From Circinella umbellata (lineage: Eukaryota; Mucoromycota; Mucoromycetes; Mucorales; Lichtheimiaceae): a stretch of DNA of 64,000 nucleotides. Both the position numbers and the translations under genes were made by a program. Below the pieces are notes generated by a model that was not told the origin of the DNA, made no database searches, and saw nothing but the letters and a program-made list of their open reading frames with translations. Within the stretch, counting starts at the first letter, position 1; each line of letters begins with the position of its first letter. Positions 10,879-23,493 of this stretch are shown one piece after another. The DNA is taken from contig JAIWNF010000002.1 of assembly GCA_025093555.1 (NCBI GenBank), positions 1,240,001 through 1,304,000 of the forward strand, given 5' to 3'.

Positions 10879-11285
10879 TTATGCGTCATCTCACCCACCT
10901 TCCCAGCATGTCAGAACGAACTAAGATTCTCCAAGCCAAATATTTATGTGTTAGATCACAGTACCCTCCTAAAGACCCTCTTTTTTGTCAACTACAATCG
11001 AACTTTAATTACCAGCCATCAACCAACACCTGGCATAAATTACAATAATTACCCATCTGGTAATCAGTCGCACAACAAACCTCAAATCAACAATTAGGCA
11101 ACATCGTCTTGTCAATTTCACCTTACTATTATCTGACAGCACCCGATCCAAAATTCAACCTGTCAATAGACCAAAACTGGTAATTGACCCAATTATGTGG
11201 ATCCCTATGTCAAATAAGGAACGCAGTAGATGTATTTAGTGGTGAATAGAATGGCTTCTTGGTGGTACATTAAAAACATGTATTA
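10879..11285 (+). mobile_element. Fragment of a non-LTR (LINE-type) retrotransposon ORF2 tail
   Basis: A frame reads MSERTKILQAKYLCVRSQYP followed by KDPLFCQLQ, and a later frame gives PKLVIDPIMWIPMSNKERSR with CI and, after stops, a W..EWLLGGT-like end. This arrangement (an ERxxILQAKYL block, a short linker, then a DPIxWxP..ERSRxI block) resembles the C-terminal part of LINE ORF2 proteins in zygomycete genomes. Stops and frame changes show it is dead. It abuts copy 2 of the amplified gene family. The family call is from memory of similar fungal elements and would need a protein search. Confidence 0.4.
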
Positions 11286-12846
11286 AATGCAGCAATAGTA
11301 CTTTCATCAAAATACATACCCTTCACTGTTTCAACTTGTTCTTGCTCTTTTTTTCTTCACATATTCATTCACACCCGACCTCTTACCCACATCCCCGATA
11401 GACCAATGTTTCTATGTTTATGTACCTAGTCTCCCTCTCCATTGACCTTTTTTTCTTGTCCTCACGATAAGGGGTTTTTTTTATATTTCTTTATTCAAAT
11501 ACACGAACTGTTCCAAACAAGTATGTCCTACGGGACGTTGTATTTACTGGAGACTTTAAATAAAGTAAATCAATTTTCCCGTAATTCCCGCTGTTGCCTC
11601 ATTATAGCTCTCACTTTGTGATCTATCAGCTGACAATGGCTACTTTTTCTTAAAAAAAAAATACTACTACTTGTTAAAAAATGTCCTTGTTTTTAAAACT
11701 TGAAAGGTTTTCCACAAACCCCAATCTTTGCAATGAACATGAGGATGCAATGGCATAACTCAGTTGTAAACTCAGATACATAAATTCTCTCAATTATGTG
11801 ATATATATAATCATGTACCTTTTATTGTATCTACAACAATTGACTTTAATAATATTTAATCATATAACGTGCTCTTATTATTTGCAGGCAAATTGTATTG
11901 GTCACATATTATTGTTATTGTTATTATCTTTTATCCACTTGCTTTCCCGGTTAATTCAATTTCAAGTTTACAAAGCACAACGAGTTTTTTTTCAAATTGT
12001 TGGGTGTTCTATCATTTCTACGTATTCAGTTGTCTTATTGACCAATTTAGAATATATAAAGTAAAAACTTAGTTAGCCAAAGTCCAACTTGTATATCGTA
12101 TTGATATTTGTTACATATTATAAATAAAGTTAAACATTTTTACACCTTGAATTACAATATACTATACTCACTCACAGAATATTTTCTAGAATGAGATTAT
12201 CGCATGGATCAATAGATAAAATTATATACGTACCTTATGTATAATTTATTAAATAATAAATCTACGATCGTAATTAAAGAGAGTAACCATAATTTTGGTA
12301 AATCATATAAAAAAAACAACAACTAATGATTAGTTTTTTTACACGTGTCTGGGATGCATTCAAGGAAACGGTAATCATTAACAGCCACACAATGATCACT
12401 TTTTTTTAAAAAAAAAAAATACTCGTGGTAAAGATCCCGATTATTTATGGTATTACAACCCTTTCTTTGTATCACAAATACGCGTGGCACCCCCATCAAA
12501 GCAAATGTATTGATAAGTTTATATGGTATCATTTTACAAGTTCCGATTTTCTAGACTTTGAACGATTTGAAAAGAATTTAGACATTTTATTATCGTTTAT
12601 AATTATTATTATCATTTGCAATCATTGCACAAAAAATAAAGGAAAAAAAAAAAACCTTCCATCTTTTTTTTTTATTTCCCCACTTCAATTTTCTTTCTTT
12701 CTTTTCTCTTGTTTCTTTTTTTTTGTTAATTTGTCATTCACTTTTATTATCTATATACCTACCAACTATTTTATTTTACATATTTTATATATCCATTCTC
12801 CTTATATATTATAATACAGCCAACGAAAAATTATTATAAAAAGAAT
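11286..12846. other. Intergenic region and promoter of the methyltransferase gene
   Basis: About 1.6 kb of AT-rich DNA without a supported gene. Frames at 11798-12072 and 12425-12814 are hydrophobic low-complexity translations of T-rich DNA. The last 250 bp (C/T-rich, with TATATATT near 12802) are the likely promoter and leader of the gene starting at 12847. Confidence 0.5.
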
Positions 12847-14938
12847 ATGGGAATCAGTCAATCAAAACATCGAAAATCTCGTTCATTAAGTAGTGGTGAT
12901 GTTTCTAGTAACCATAATTCAAAAATGAATAATCAAAATCATCATCGATCTATACATAACAATTCAGAAAAAGCATCTACTTTACCGAGACGTGGCCATA
13001 ATAGTACAATAACTCATCATAATACATCTGGAAAATCAACTGTAATATCATCCTCATTAGGATCATCACCTGCGAGAAATAATCCATTGGTATCTGGTTT
13101 AACTGTTCAACAATACCAACATAATAGAAATGCATTATCCAGTAGTGTCAGTTTACCTCCACGACAACAACAACAGCAGCAGCAGAAACAGCAATATTCA
13201 TACGAAAATGATCGTGATTATTCTTCTTCTTCAACATCTTCTTCATCACCTCATCAAAATCAACGACAAAATAGTAATACTAATAATTATATCGGTGGGT
13301 TAGAATCATCAAGTCGATTTTTACCTGACGATATAGATAGTCAAGATCGTGGATTAACGGTAAATAGCACCACTCGATTTTTTTTTTACATGATTTTTTT
13401 TTCTTTGTCTTCCTTTTCACTTTCTTCGGCGTCAAATTGCCGAACGGAATAATGGAAAAAGAGAACCTCTCCTTAATGTATGACAGAATGCCAACAAACA
13501 AAAAAAAATTTATAACATTTATTATTTTATATAGTTACACTTTGCTTTAAAAAGATTATTTGATGGGTAATAAAAATAAAATAATTTTTTTACAGAAAAA
13601 GATAGCCCCCCCAAAAAAAAAGAAGAAAGCTTATAGATGTACTTTTTTTTTTTGTTCTTTTAGCAATGTAATGCCATCGGTCTTATCATGGTTTGGTAAT
13701 CATGCTAAAATTGTTGATATTGGAAGCTTAAATGGTGCTTGGTTAATGGTAAGTAAAAAAGAAAAAAGTTATAACGTACCACTTTTTGTTTAATTCTCGT
13801 ACATTGTATACAATGTATATAATAATAATAATATATTAAATAGTATTAGTACCATTTCAATCTCTTGAACCCTTTTTTTTTTATTCTTTTTATTTTACTC
13901 TCTCACGGTTGGTATGGTTTCACTAAATTTATATTTATTTATAGGATATGGCTGTTCAATACCCAAAATGTCAATTTATTGCTATAGAAACGACATCGCC
14001 TTCTACTTCCTCTGTCATTCCACAAGTGTTATCGCTACATAATGTTCGATTTGAAAACATGGATTGGGATTCATCTTCTTCAGTTCAACAAATTCCATTA
14101 CCTGATGCTAGTGTAGATATTTTCCATATGCGTGTACAAAGTTTAAATTTTGAACAACGATCTTGGTTGAACTTACTTAGTGAAGCCTATCGTATTCTTA
14201 AACCAGGCGGTGTTGTACAAGTTACTGATTTTCATTACGCTGTAAGTTTTCTTTCTTTCTTTTTTTTTTCTCTCTTATAAAATACTAACTTTATAATATG
14301 AAATGATAGATGACAGGCACTGTTCTTATAGAATCATTTATTGATACAGGTAATAAAAATTTTGACTTACGCCGGATCTTATAATATATAAAATGTCTAA
14401 CAAAACCTTTTGCATAAAACAAACAGTAAGGAATATTTTAAACACAGTAAATTTAGATATTGATGTTGCTTTAAAATTGGAAAGAGTTATAAAACAGAAT
14501 GGATTTCAAATAATTGAATCAAAAAGAATAAAAGTTAATTTTGGTAAGTTACTTTCTTCTCTAACTTTTTTTTTTTACCCTTGAAAATTGATTTCTTTTT
14601 TTCATCCCGAGGTTTCCGATTTAAATGGATGATAGGAACTCTTTTTTTTTTTTTTGTTAATGCATCATGCTTATAATTTATTCCTGGGTCGCCCGTCTCA
14701 TTTTCTTTTTATAATATATTTATATATAGCATCTGATGGCCAATTGGGTGAAGATTTTATGGCAGCTACTTTAAGTGCATTTGAAGAAGCTCAAGATTTA
14801 TTAGCGCCGAAGATGGGTTTAGACCCTGATGAATATAAACAGAGAGTAGAAATGGTATGTGCTCAATGTGTTCAACAAGATGCCTATATTACTTGGTATT
14901 CATACGTTGGCCGAAAACCGATTAAACAACACCCATAG
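12847..14938 (+). CDS. SAM-dependent methyltransferase with N-terminal myristoylation signal
   Basis: Seven-exon model: 12847-13359, 13535-13566, 13664-13748, 13945-14241, 14310-14349, 14427-14543, 14730-14938; 430 aa, all phases consistent. The N-terminus MGISQSKHRKSR fits the myristoylation rule (Gly2, Ser6) with a following basic patch, predicting membrane attachment. Residues to about 165 are Ser/Asn/Gln-rich and disordered. The tiny 32-nt exon 2 encodes LHFALKRLFDG and leads into the Rossmann fold: motif I as KIVDIGSLNGAWLMDMA, acidic motif QFIAIET, motif IV region PLPDASVDIFHMR and post-motif ILKPGGVVQVTDFHYA. The C-terminus continues in short exons to GRKPIKQHP. It belongs to the class I methyltransferase superfamily (Methyltransf_25/LaeA-like). 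Substrate is unknown. The start is the first ATG of the frame after an AT-rich leader. Confidence 0.85.
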
Positions 14939-15286
14939 AAGAAGAAAAAGAGAGAGATGGAGAGAGGAGTTTATATATATAAACATACAATGCATAAAAA
15001 AAAAGTCCGTAAACGGAACGAACGATGTACTACAACAATGGAGAATGATGTAAAGGGGAAAAAAAAAGACGAAAAGATGACCTAGAAGGCAAACAAATTG
15101 ATAGGTCAAGTCATCGGCATATTCAAAAATGGGAATTTATCTCTCTTTTATACACACACACGCTGCATGTTATTTTTCTTTTACCATTCGTAGTAATTGA
15201 ATGACAAGTATAACCCACTTTGTATAATAATCTATCAAAGCTCAGCGTTAACTAATCTTCTTTTAACTGGGCCTCTCTACATTACC

Positions 15287-15318
<32 letters not shown>

Positions 15319-16860
15319 ACCTCTCTTACTTTCAACTACCCACACACCCTGTCGTCACTTTTTGTTTTTTCTTTAAAAAAAAAAAAAGAAACATATCACA
15401 CACATTCCTTGTCAGTTTTGCATTTTGTATGTTTATTGTCCAACCATAATCCCCCCCCCTTATTTTTTCTCTTTATCTATAGACTTTAATATACATAATA
15501 CATATATTTATATTTTTATATAACCCCGTTTTTTTTTTCTTTTTCCCCACACTCAAATTTATATATATAATTTTCGACTATCCGAATTATTTTTTTATAC
15601 CGTCTTTGACCCCGAATTTTTAGTCTGTCTCAAAAATACCGGAGTAATTAAAAAAACGTTTGAGAGAAAAGAAGAAAGAAAAAAGATAGACAAAGAGAGA
15701 AAGTTTGAGGCGTTATTAATAAAGCCCACCCCCTTTTTTTCTATTTCAACGTTGTCGTCCCCCCCCCCTTTTCTTCCTCTCACTTCTCTTTTAAATCATT
15801 TGTTATATATTTTCGGTTTTTTTTTGGACCTTATCATTGAGTTAGATAACCAGTAAAAAGATAATATTATAAAGGGAAGTTTTAAGTTCTATATATTTTT
15901 CTTCTTATTCAAAAATCCAAATTTGGAAAGTCATTGTCATTTTATTTGAGTTTGTTCCTGATGAACCAATGAAATTTGAGTGCTACACGTATATAAGAGA
16001 GTACAGCACCTCATCAGATCTCTTCTTGGTTGGTTGTTGTTCCCATTAGATTTTGTACTAACTGACTCACTTTTCATTCACCCAAACAGACTTTGTTCTT
16101 ACATTATATAACACGTGGCATCATACATTCATTCATTAAATAATAAATTCCTGTTATCTAATACAGAAAAAAAGCATGATCACGAATGATGGCGAGATAC
16201 ATTGTTATTTGTTTATATTTGTGTTATGATATAAAAAAAATTATAATGGTAAATAAATAGATTGAGCTAAAATACAACAATACATAAATAAAAAGATGAT
16301 GGATCTTGTCGATCAATATGCGTACCCACTGAAATAGAAAGAGCAAAAAAGTATAGAAGTATGAGAATTTCCCTCATTTAGTAACAACAGATTTCTCTTG
16401 TCAAATAAACCCACCGGTCTGTGATTCCGGACAAGGAATTATATTATCTTTACATTTCAACTCCACTAACAAACATACATCTCTTATTACTCCTCTTCAA
16501 CCCCTCAACCCTCCCCCCCTTTTTTCCCCCATGAAATTTATTAAACCAATCCTAATCCTCCCTCATACCCCCCATTATTCGACCTTTCCGATTCATTTCA
16601 CTCCTTATCTCTTAAAGTCTCAAATTTTATATAAAAGGAACACCTCATTTTGCATTTTCTGACTTTTTTCTATTTAATTTTATTATTTTTTTGTTTTATC
16701 TCTTTTTATTTTTTTTGGTTATTATACTCCTTACTCTTAGAATTACTTATATACAACGATATTAACTATTTTACAACCATAAAACAAAGAAATTACTCTC
16801 ATTTTTAAACGTATATCCATTTAATCCAACAATTTACGACAACAATATAACAACAATATT
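14939..16860. other. Intergenic region, terminator side and transporter promoter
   Basis: About 1.9 kb without a gene. It has a CA microsatellite (15291-15319), C-runs at 15451-15459 and 15757-15767, poly-T tracts and a C/T-rich 16490-16600 block. The final 150 bp are an AT-rich leader before the transporter ATG. No RNA gene was recognised. Confidence 0.6.
15291..15319. repeat. (CA)n microsatellite
   Basis: Fourteen uninterrupted CA dinucleotides lie in intergenic DNA downstream of the methyltransferase gene. Confidence 0.95.
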
Positions 16861-18960
16861 ATGACGGATTACGGGAGTATATATAAACCACATCAACAAA
16901 TATCTACATCGCAAATTCCTCTTACAAATGCAGAACGTGATTTATTACAAGCAGATCGACCTGGCTATGGTACACGTAATAAATTTGAGGTTGCGTTTAA
17001 TCTTGTCAATGCAACAGTAGGAGCAGGTATCATGGGCTTACCATTCGCTGTATCCCATGCTGGATTTGTCACAGGCATAATAGCATCCGTATGGGTTGCA
17101 TGTCTGTCACAGCTCGGGTTGTACATGCTGATTCTTGCGGGTAATCGAACGGGTATTTACAAGTATGCCGTCTTGGTTGAACATGTGATGGGCAGGTTCG
17201 GTTACCATTTCTTGAATTTCATGATTATCATTCAGGCTGGGGGTGGTTGTATCAGTTACTTTATTCGTAAGTATTTCTTAAACTACTTTTTTTTTGTTAT
17301 TTGCATGTTATATTATCAATAAGAGTAGTTAATAGTTATAACTATTAGCTAGTTAGTAACATATACACCAATAATAATAATAACAATACTGATGATGTAA
17401 TAATATGCATATTTCTTTTTTAGTATTGGGTGATACCATTCCTTTATTATTGGATCGATACCTTCCCCAATATCCTTTACTATCCAACCGAGCCTTTTTT
17501 GTTACAGCTGTTAGTTTGATTTGTGTAAGTTCCACAAAGAAAAAAAAAGAAACATTTATCACTAAGTTTCTCCCTCTTAAAAAAACAATAACAACCAACA
17601 ATAATAATATTCTCATGCTCACCTATTTTATTTTTTTCTGCTTTTTGCGTTCTGGTAAATTTTTAGATTCTTCCACTAAATATGCGACGATCGATTGGTT
17701 CCCTTGCACGATGGTCTATGGTATCAGTAATGTGTCTACCTATTATCATCGTGACCATTCTTATCCGTGCACCTGCCTATTACGAAAAGAAGCCACCCCA
17801 TGAACCCAGTGATGGACCAGCATGGTCCATCGTCGGAACAGATGTATTTGGTGCTATGGGTATCATGGCTTTTGCATTCACCTGTACTCAGGTGGCATTT
17901 AATAATTTCTTAACTCTCAAAGACCAATCACATAATGCTTGGCGTCATTCTACTATCATGTCGACTACCATGAGTTGGACTATTTCTATGGTCTTTGCTG
18001 TTGTTGGTTATATATGTTTTGGAAAAGATGTCCAATCCAATTTATTTATGAATTTTGATCAAAATGATCCATTAATTAATCTGGGTCGTCTGGCACTTGG
18101 TATCAGTATGATTTTTACTATTCCGTAAGTTATCTATCTATTTATCTTTCTTAACATACATACACAGAAAGAAAAAGACCATTCTTTTAACATGATATTA
18201 ATCATTGTTTGTTCTTTTTCTTTATTTTTATTTTAGAATGTGCTTTTATCCAACAAGAGAAGCTGTTCAAAAATCATTAGGTTTTGAAACGGCAACTAAA
18301 CAACCTAATCAAATTCAACATTATTCTGTTACTGTCATTGTATTTGTTATCCTTATGGCTATTGGTATTGCTGTTCAATCTCTTGGCAAAGTATATGCAC
18401 TTGCGGGTGGTTTTGCCGCAACGACTATTGCCAATATCTTGCCGGGGGCGACCCATTTGGTCACACGATTTTGGCGACGACGGTCCTCTAGTACCAAACA
18501 AGAACGTTCACCTACATTAACTACTGCACCTACATTAACTGTTGCACCAACTCTTTCTAACACCACTACTACCGGCACAAAATATATGGATGATAAATTA
18601 TTAGCCTTACCTGGACCTATTATTACTTCTGATACTCAATCTTGTTCATCGCCAAGAATATTACCCGTCAATTATAATTCTGGAAGCAATAATGGTAAAT
18701 CAAGTCCTCCACCTTATTACAATAATAATTATTATCCATACGATGAAGAAGATGTTTCTACAGTGGATGGTGGAGAAATGCGTACCGATGATAGCGATAG
18801 TTTAAGTAGTTATTCATCTGCTCAAGATATGCTTCACGACGATGAAGAAGAAGAACAACGACCTCGCATTGAATTCTTAGATGTTGTTGCCGTGATTCTT
18901 ATCTTCTGGGGTTTCTTGGTCATGTTTTTATCTGTATCTAGTGTATTGACAGGATCATAA
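16861..18960 (+). CDS. AVT/SLC38-type vacuolar or plasma-membrane amino-acid transporter
   Basis: Four-exon model: 16861-17266, 17424-17524, 17667-18124, 18237-18960; 562 aa. After a short cytosolic N-terminus, the first membrane segment carries the family hallmark: FNLVNATVGAGIMGLPFAVS. About 11 membrane segments follow, including IIASVWVACLSQLGLYMLIL, FLNFMIIIQAGGGCISYFI and, in exon 3, VFGAMGIMAFAFTCTQVAFN. Exon 4 starts PMCFYPTREAVQ and continues through membrane helices to LPGATHLVTRFWRR. It then has an extra roughly 130-residue hydrophilic loop (Thr/Pro repeats, PPPYYNNNYYP, acidic DDEEEEQ) before the last helix VVAVILIFWGFLVMFLSV. This places it in the amino acid/auxin permease family (yeast Avt, animal SLC38), moving neutral or basic amino acids across the vacuolar or plasma membrane. 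The long acidic loop is unusual and may be regulatory. Substrate is not predictable. Confidence 0.9.
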
Positions 18961-19771
18961 AGAATATATATATAGATAGATCTGGTGATAACGTATACAT
19001 ACCCCCTCATCATCATTGTTTGTATTATTTTATTATTTTTTCCCTTATTGTTCTTATTCCCTTTTCCATCATCAATTCCGTTTAACTCTCCGTCATATTA
19101 CCTCACAACACCATAAACTATATATCAACAAATGATACCACTATTCATATTTTATACATATATCTACAACCATATCCCCCCCCCACCCATTACAATAACA
19201 CACACCTTTTTTTATTGTTACGTATATAATTTCTTTTTTCTGTTATATCCAGTTTCATATAATCTTCTTTCGTCTATTAACCCCCATTACATAACATATA
19301 ACAGTTTACACGGATTCATCTTATCTTTAATCCATTACAGATTATTTTTATTTTGTTCTTAATTCACACGTATTTCTTTTTTTTTTTGTTTTGCCCACTT
19401 ATCTTAGTAAATAAATAAAACATATATATATATATAGCATGCATATTATGTCCTTCCCCACTTTTATAGTTTAACAACGTGCAGTTTATGATGCATAATA
19501 TTTTTATTTTTAAAAAAAAATATCTGTATTTATGAGGTTTATTTACTTTGTATTCTTTTGTTTATTCTCCAACTAACGTTACTGGCTAAACTAATGCCAT
19601 CAAAACTGTTTTAGATTATATACATGATTGTTTTTCTTATTATTTCCTTATTTGTGTGGTAATGAATACACGTACAAATATAAATTTATTTTATTTTTTG
19701 AGTGTTGTTTTTTAACTGTGTTGACGTTGTCTATCAAACATTCTCTATATACCCATAATAATAAATAAAAT
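18961..19771. other. Convergent intergenic region
   Basis: About 0.8 kb between the 3' ends of the transporter gene (plus) and CSN6 (minus). It is T-rich with a C-run (19180-19186) and TA repeats. No gene is seen; it must hold the two polyadenylation regions. Confidence 0.6.
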
Positions 19772-21528
19772 TTACTTAATAAACTTGATAGATAATAATA
19801 AGAAAGAAAAGAGAAAAAATATAAAAATATAAACTTACCAACATCCTTCTCCTTCCACCTGCTGGAGACATTATATTAGGTTTTCCAGGAACCATTCCAG
19901 GTTGATCTCTTGATCCAGTAGTCTGTATAGTCCCATGTCCAAGATTGAACTTATCAATCAAATCATTCATTGTATCCATACCCTTAGTAATTGTTGCAAG
20001 ATAAGCTACTAATAAAACATCATCCATTTCCTAAAATAAAAAATGGTCATTTTTTCTTATAATATCACTATCACCCTCCCCCCACCCCCCAAAAAAAAGG
20101 CGACAGTAAAAGTAACAATAATAAACAATAACTAACCACAGCAAATTGTTCATTAAATTCTTTACTATTCATTAAAGGTGATCGACGACATAAACTTGAA
20201 ATTTGTCGTACAATATCATGATCCAGAGGTATTTTTTCTTCCTTTGCATCTTGAAGATATTGCTGTAAGAATTGAATACGAGCATGTAACATGGCAATAG
20301 CATTACGTTGTGTTGTTAAATGAGAAATCACTAATTGTTACCCATGAATAAAAATTATGAGAGGAAGGATTTATATGGTTGATATAATAGTTAGTAAATA
20401 GATATACTAATGATAAATGCTGATAATTCAAAATAACTTACTAGCATTACTAAGACTTGCATCACGACTTGAAGTACTTGGCTTAGCAACATGATCTACA
20501 GCAACTCGTTCAGCTTCATTTGTTTCAATTTGATAAGGTGCTCTGACAAAGACAAGTCGTGCTTGTTCATCAATAATATCCATAGCTGATTCATAAATTT
20601 TCACTGGAAACTCTTTAGCTCCGCCTGCAATTCCTGCAGGATCCAATTGAAGATAAATAGCAGATTCATTGACTTGAAGAAGCTGTTTTTTTTACACATA
20701 ATATATTAATAATTCCATTTACTACTCTTCCTATTCTTCTTCCTTTATTCATTTTTACCTGTTCATGAATTTTTAAATCAGATTCATTAGGTGTAATTCC
20801 AAGAGAATACCAGCCCATAAAATCAAGATGTGGGAATACTTGCTTCACTATAAAGAAAAAAAGAAAGGTTCTTTTTTTTAAATATAATAATCACTTATTT
20901 CAAATAAAAATAAATAAATAAAATATAGTTACATTGTTCCTGTTTCATTGCTAAATAATCCAAATCAACTTTATCTTGTTGTGGCATAGGAAGTTCAAAT
21001 GAATTAATGATATCAATATCACGACCAGATTGCTGCGCTAAAATAGCACCATAGATTCGACCTATATAATTTTTATATCTTGTTTAATATGTATGTTTAC
21101 ATATATACATAATTCCATAGCTATTATAAACCAATTCAAGAATATACATTAATAAGAGATTAGATATAAACCTTTTTTTGCAATAGCTGGATCTTGTAAT
21201 TTTAAACGTGTATAATGATCAGAGATGTTCAAAAGTACAAGTGGATGGCTAATTATTATTAATAATAAAAATAATAATAATACATTATATCATTTTATAT
21301 ACATTAAACATTAATGAATTAGTATTAATAGAATTTTAAATTATAATAATCTCTTGTTCCGTCTACCAACTCCCTTTCTATTCTTATTATTTTTATTGTT
21401 TACATTGATATAGAAAGTCCAGAACTTGCTTGTACTGAAGAAACAATGGTAGTTGTAGTTGCTGCTGTTGTTGACGAACCAGTATTCTCGGTTGATCGTT
21501 GTTCTTCTTCAATGTCCATGGCACTCAT
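19772..21528 (-). CDS. CSN6: COP9 signalosome subunit 6 (MPN-minus domain protein)
   Basis: Eight exons on the minus strand (5' to 3'): 21528-21404, 21248-21172, 21061-20933, 20847-20759, 20682-20442, 20330-20137, 20030-19839, 19783-19772; 352 aa, phases all consistent. The MPN domain begins HPLVLLNISDHYTR and continues GRIYGAILAQQSGRDIDIIN and KQVFPHLDFMGWYSLG. The JAMM zinc ligands are absent: after GWY the sequence is SLGITPNESD where catalytic MPN+ proteins have H-x-H. This is expected for CSN6, the inactive partner of CSN5. The C-terminal half shows EAERVAVDHVAKPSTSSRDA, NAIAMLHARIQFLQQYL and VLLVAYLATITKGMDTMNDL, matching the CSN6 helical bundle. The last exon is only 12 nt (FIK, stop), giving GGRRRMLFIK. 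The complex removes Nedd8 from cullins in the nucleus. Confidence 0.92.
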
Positions 21529-22237
21529 TTTTTATGTATGAGAGAATGGTTTGGAGTGAGTATAGGTATAGTTTTTAAGGGGAAAGAAAAAGTTGTAGTT
21601 AAAGCAATAGAAAGTACGCGTTCGGAGCTGAGTATTAGTATCTTTTTTTTTTTTTTGATACGAAAAGAAATTCAAACACACTTATCACCGCAGCAAAACA
21701 CTCATTACTTATATATTCAGTAATGTTCTTGAAGCTTACAGTAAAAGTGAATGGCAAGTTCTTCACCATATCAAAATTTCATTAGTTAGTGAAAAAATAC
21801 AAAATACATTGTCCATTTATATAAATCTCCTCTTTTTTAGAAAACATTTTAGAAGATACTACTGTACCACTATTTCAATCTTTTCTTTATATAATACGAA
21901 AAAGAAAACTACAAGCTTATATCGTAGTAATTTTCAATAATATACAATGATATAAAAAGCATTATTACCTCTTTATTATTATTTTCTGACACCTAAATTG
22001 ACTAATACGTATGAACGGCGAGTTTTCAATTGGTCAACTACTACCACTATCTTTACTTACCATTCAGCTCATCGTGGAACTTTTTGATGATTAATAAACA
22101 ATCATCAGTTCACGACTCTACGTCCCAATTATTTGTTATTCAGTCTTTAAATAAGGCACACTTTAACCTACCAACGAATTCGATATAAACTTACAACCTA
22201 GTTTTCATTATTTCCAACAACATAACAAGAACACAAA
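21529..22237. other. Intergenic region upstream of CSN6
   Basis: About 0.7 kb of AT-rich DNA, the presumed CSN6 promoter. The 74-codon frame at 21499-21723 overlaps the CSN6 start on the other strand and is low-complexity. No other feature is seen. Confidence 0.5.
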
Positions 22238-22489
22238 ATGACTATCAAAAAATTATGCTGGCTACTTCAAGAAATCATGAAGTTTCTACCCGCCACTCCA
22301 AGAAACAACCACTGCAAGATCAAGGGTCGCGCTTTAGGTTTATCATGTGCTCTCAAGGCAGGCGTATTTGTTGACAATGTCGTCGCTCATGGTCCTCGGG
22401 CGTCATTTTCAATAATTTCTATTCGCTTGCCAACCGAAACTCGTACGAATTTCACGGCTTTTGGTTTTAGGCTAACCTGCAGCCAATAA
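22238..22489 (+). CDS. Short ORF of unknown function (doubtful)
   Basis: An 83-codon frame begins MTIKKLCWLLQEIMKFLPAT and continues GRALGLSCALKAGVFVDNVV to a stop after LTCSQ. The stretch is markedly richer in G+C than its surroundings, is preceded by AACACAAAATG and has an AAATAAGGC motif about 85 bp upstream. Against a gene: no recognised domain, and another frame (from LATSRNHEVSTRHSKKQPLQ) looks equally protein-like until a stop. It may be a frame-disrupted remnant. No homologue comes to mind. Confidence 0.25.
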   Translation: MTIKKLCWLLQEIMKFLPATPRNNHCKIKGRALGLSCALKAGVFVDNVVAHGPRASFSIISIRLPTETRTNFTAFGFRLTCSQ

Positions 22490-23493
22490 TTCTCTGAATA
22501 TACAAGCCAGTTAAACCACAGCTCGATGATCAATGTGTTTTAAGGTCGAGGCCAAAGGCCGATAATCTGTCTTCATTATTTTATATACCTATACCTATAC
22601 CTATATATAATAAATGTATAATATTCCATATTAAATATTATTCCAAAGACACAAAACCATTTATATGTATTGAGTCCATTTGATCCAGACTGGATATATA
22701 TATATATATTATCTTAAATATTATTCCATACAAATAAAACCATCGAATGTAATCATCTATATTATCCATATTTCATTTTTTTGGTGCATTTATTTTACCT
22801 CACTACATGGGAAACTACTTGTCGGATATTTTGGTATAGTAATATAAGCTATTGTAGAATTACAATCATTTTATAAATAATCACAGAATATAAGGCTCAA
22901 AACTTGATTAATCTTGATAATAAAGAAATGCGATGTTTTGTGCTTTGTTGACAAAATGATACAGACATGTGACATAAAAATGAGGAAAAAAAATGTTTAC
23001 GTAGACTTTCACATTATTCTTTTAAACAATAAATTATATTATTAGGCGTATAATTTTCTTTGTTGTAATGAAGAATGGTCCTGTATTATATAATAAAGTG
23101 ATTTTGAACAAAACAATAACTGTACCAGCTATAAAAAAAACAATGAAAAAAATAGTGCTCTGTAAAAGTAATATGATAATTGTATTTATTTTATTGTTTA
23201 GAAAAAGAGTTGATGATATTCTCATTGTTCTTTTTATAGATTTTCATCAAATAAAGAAAAATACAGACACTAAGCTATAGAAGACCATGAATAAAAAAAT
23301 CATTAATGAACAACGTAGAACGACTAATTACTAAAACTTGATATGTGATTCGAAAGCATTAAAAACTTTAGAGCTTTTTGTACTTACAAAATATATATAT
23401 ATATATCTTCTCATTTTTGTAATGAGATCATCTTTGATAATCCTTCTTCTCTGTTTGAACTGTTTTCTTTTTCTTCGATAAAGTATTGTCACC
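22490..23493. other. Intergenic region and F-box gene promoter
   Basis: About 1 kb of AT-rich DNA with a TATACC repeat (about 22584-22602) and TA dinucleotide tracts (22694-22709, 23391-23407). The overlapping frames on both strands at 23034-23280 are low-complexity. No supported gene. Confidence 0.5.

Noticed and set aside
12425..12814. 129-codon ORF upstream of the methyltransferase
   Set aside because: Mostly Phe/Ile/Ser from T-rich DNA, with no motif; it covers the expected promoter.
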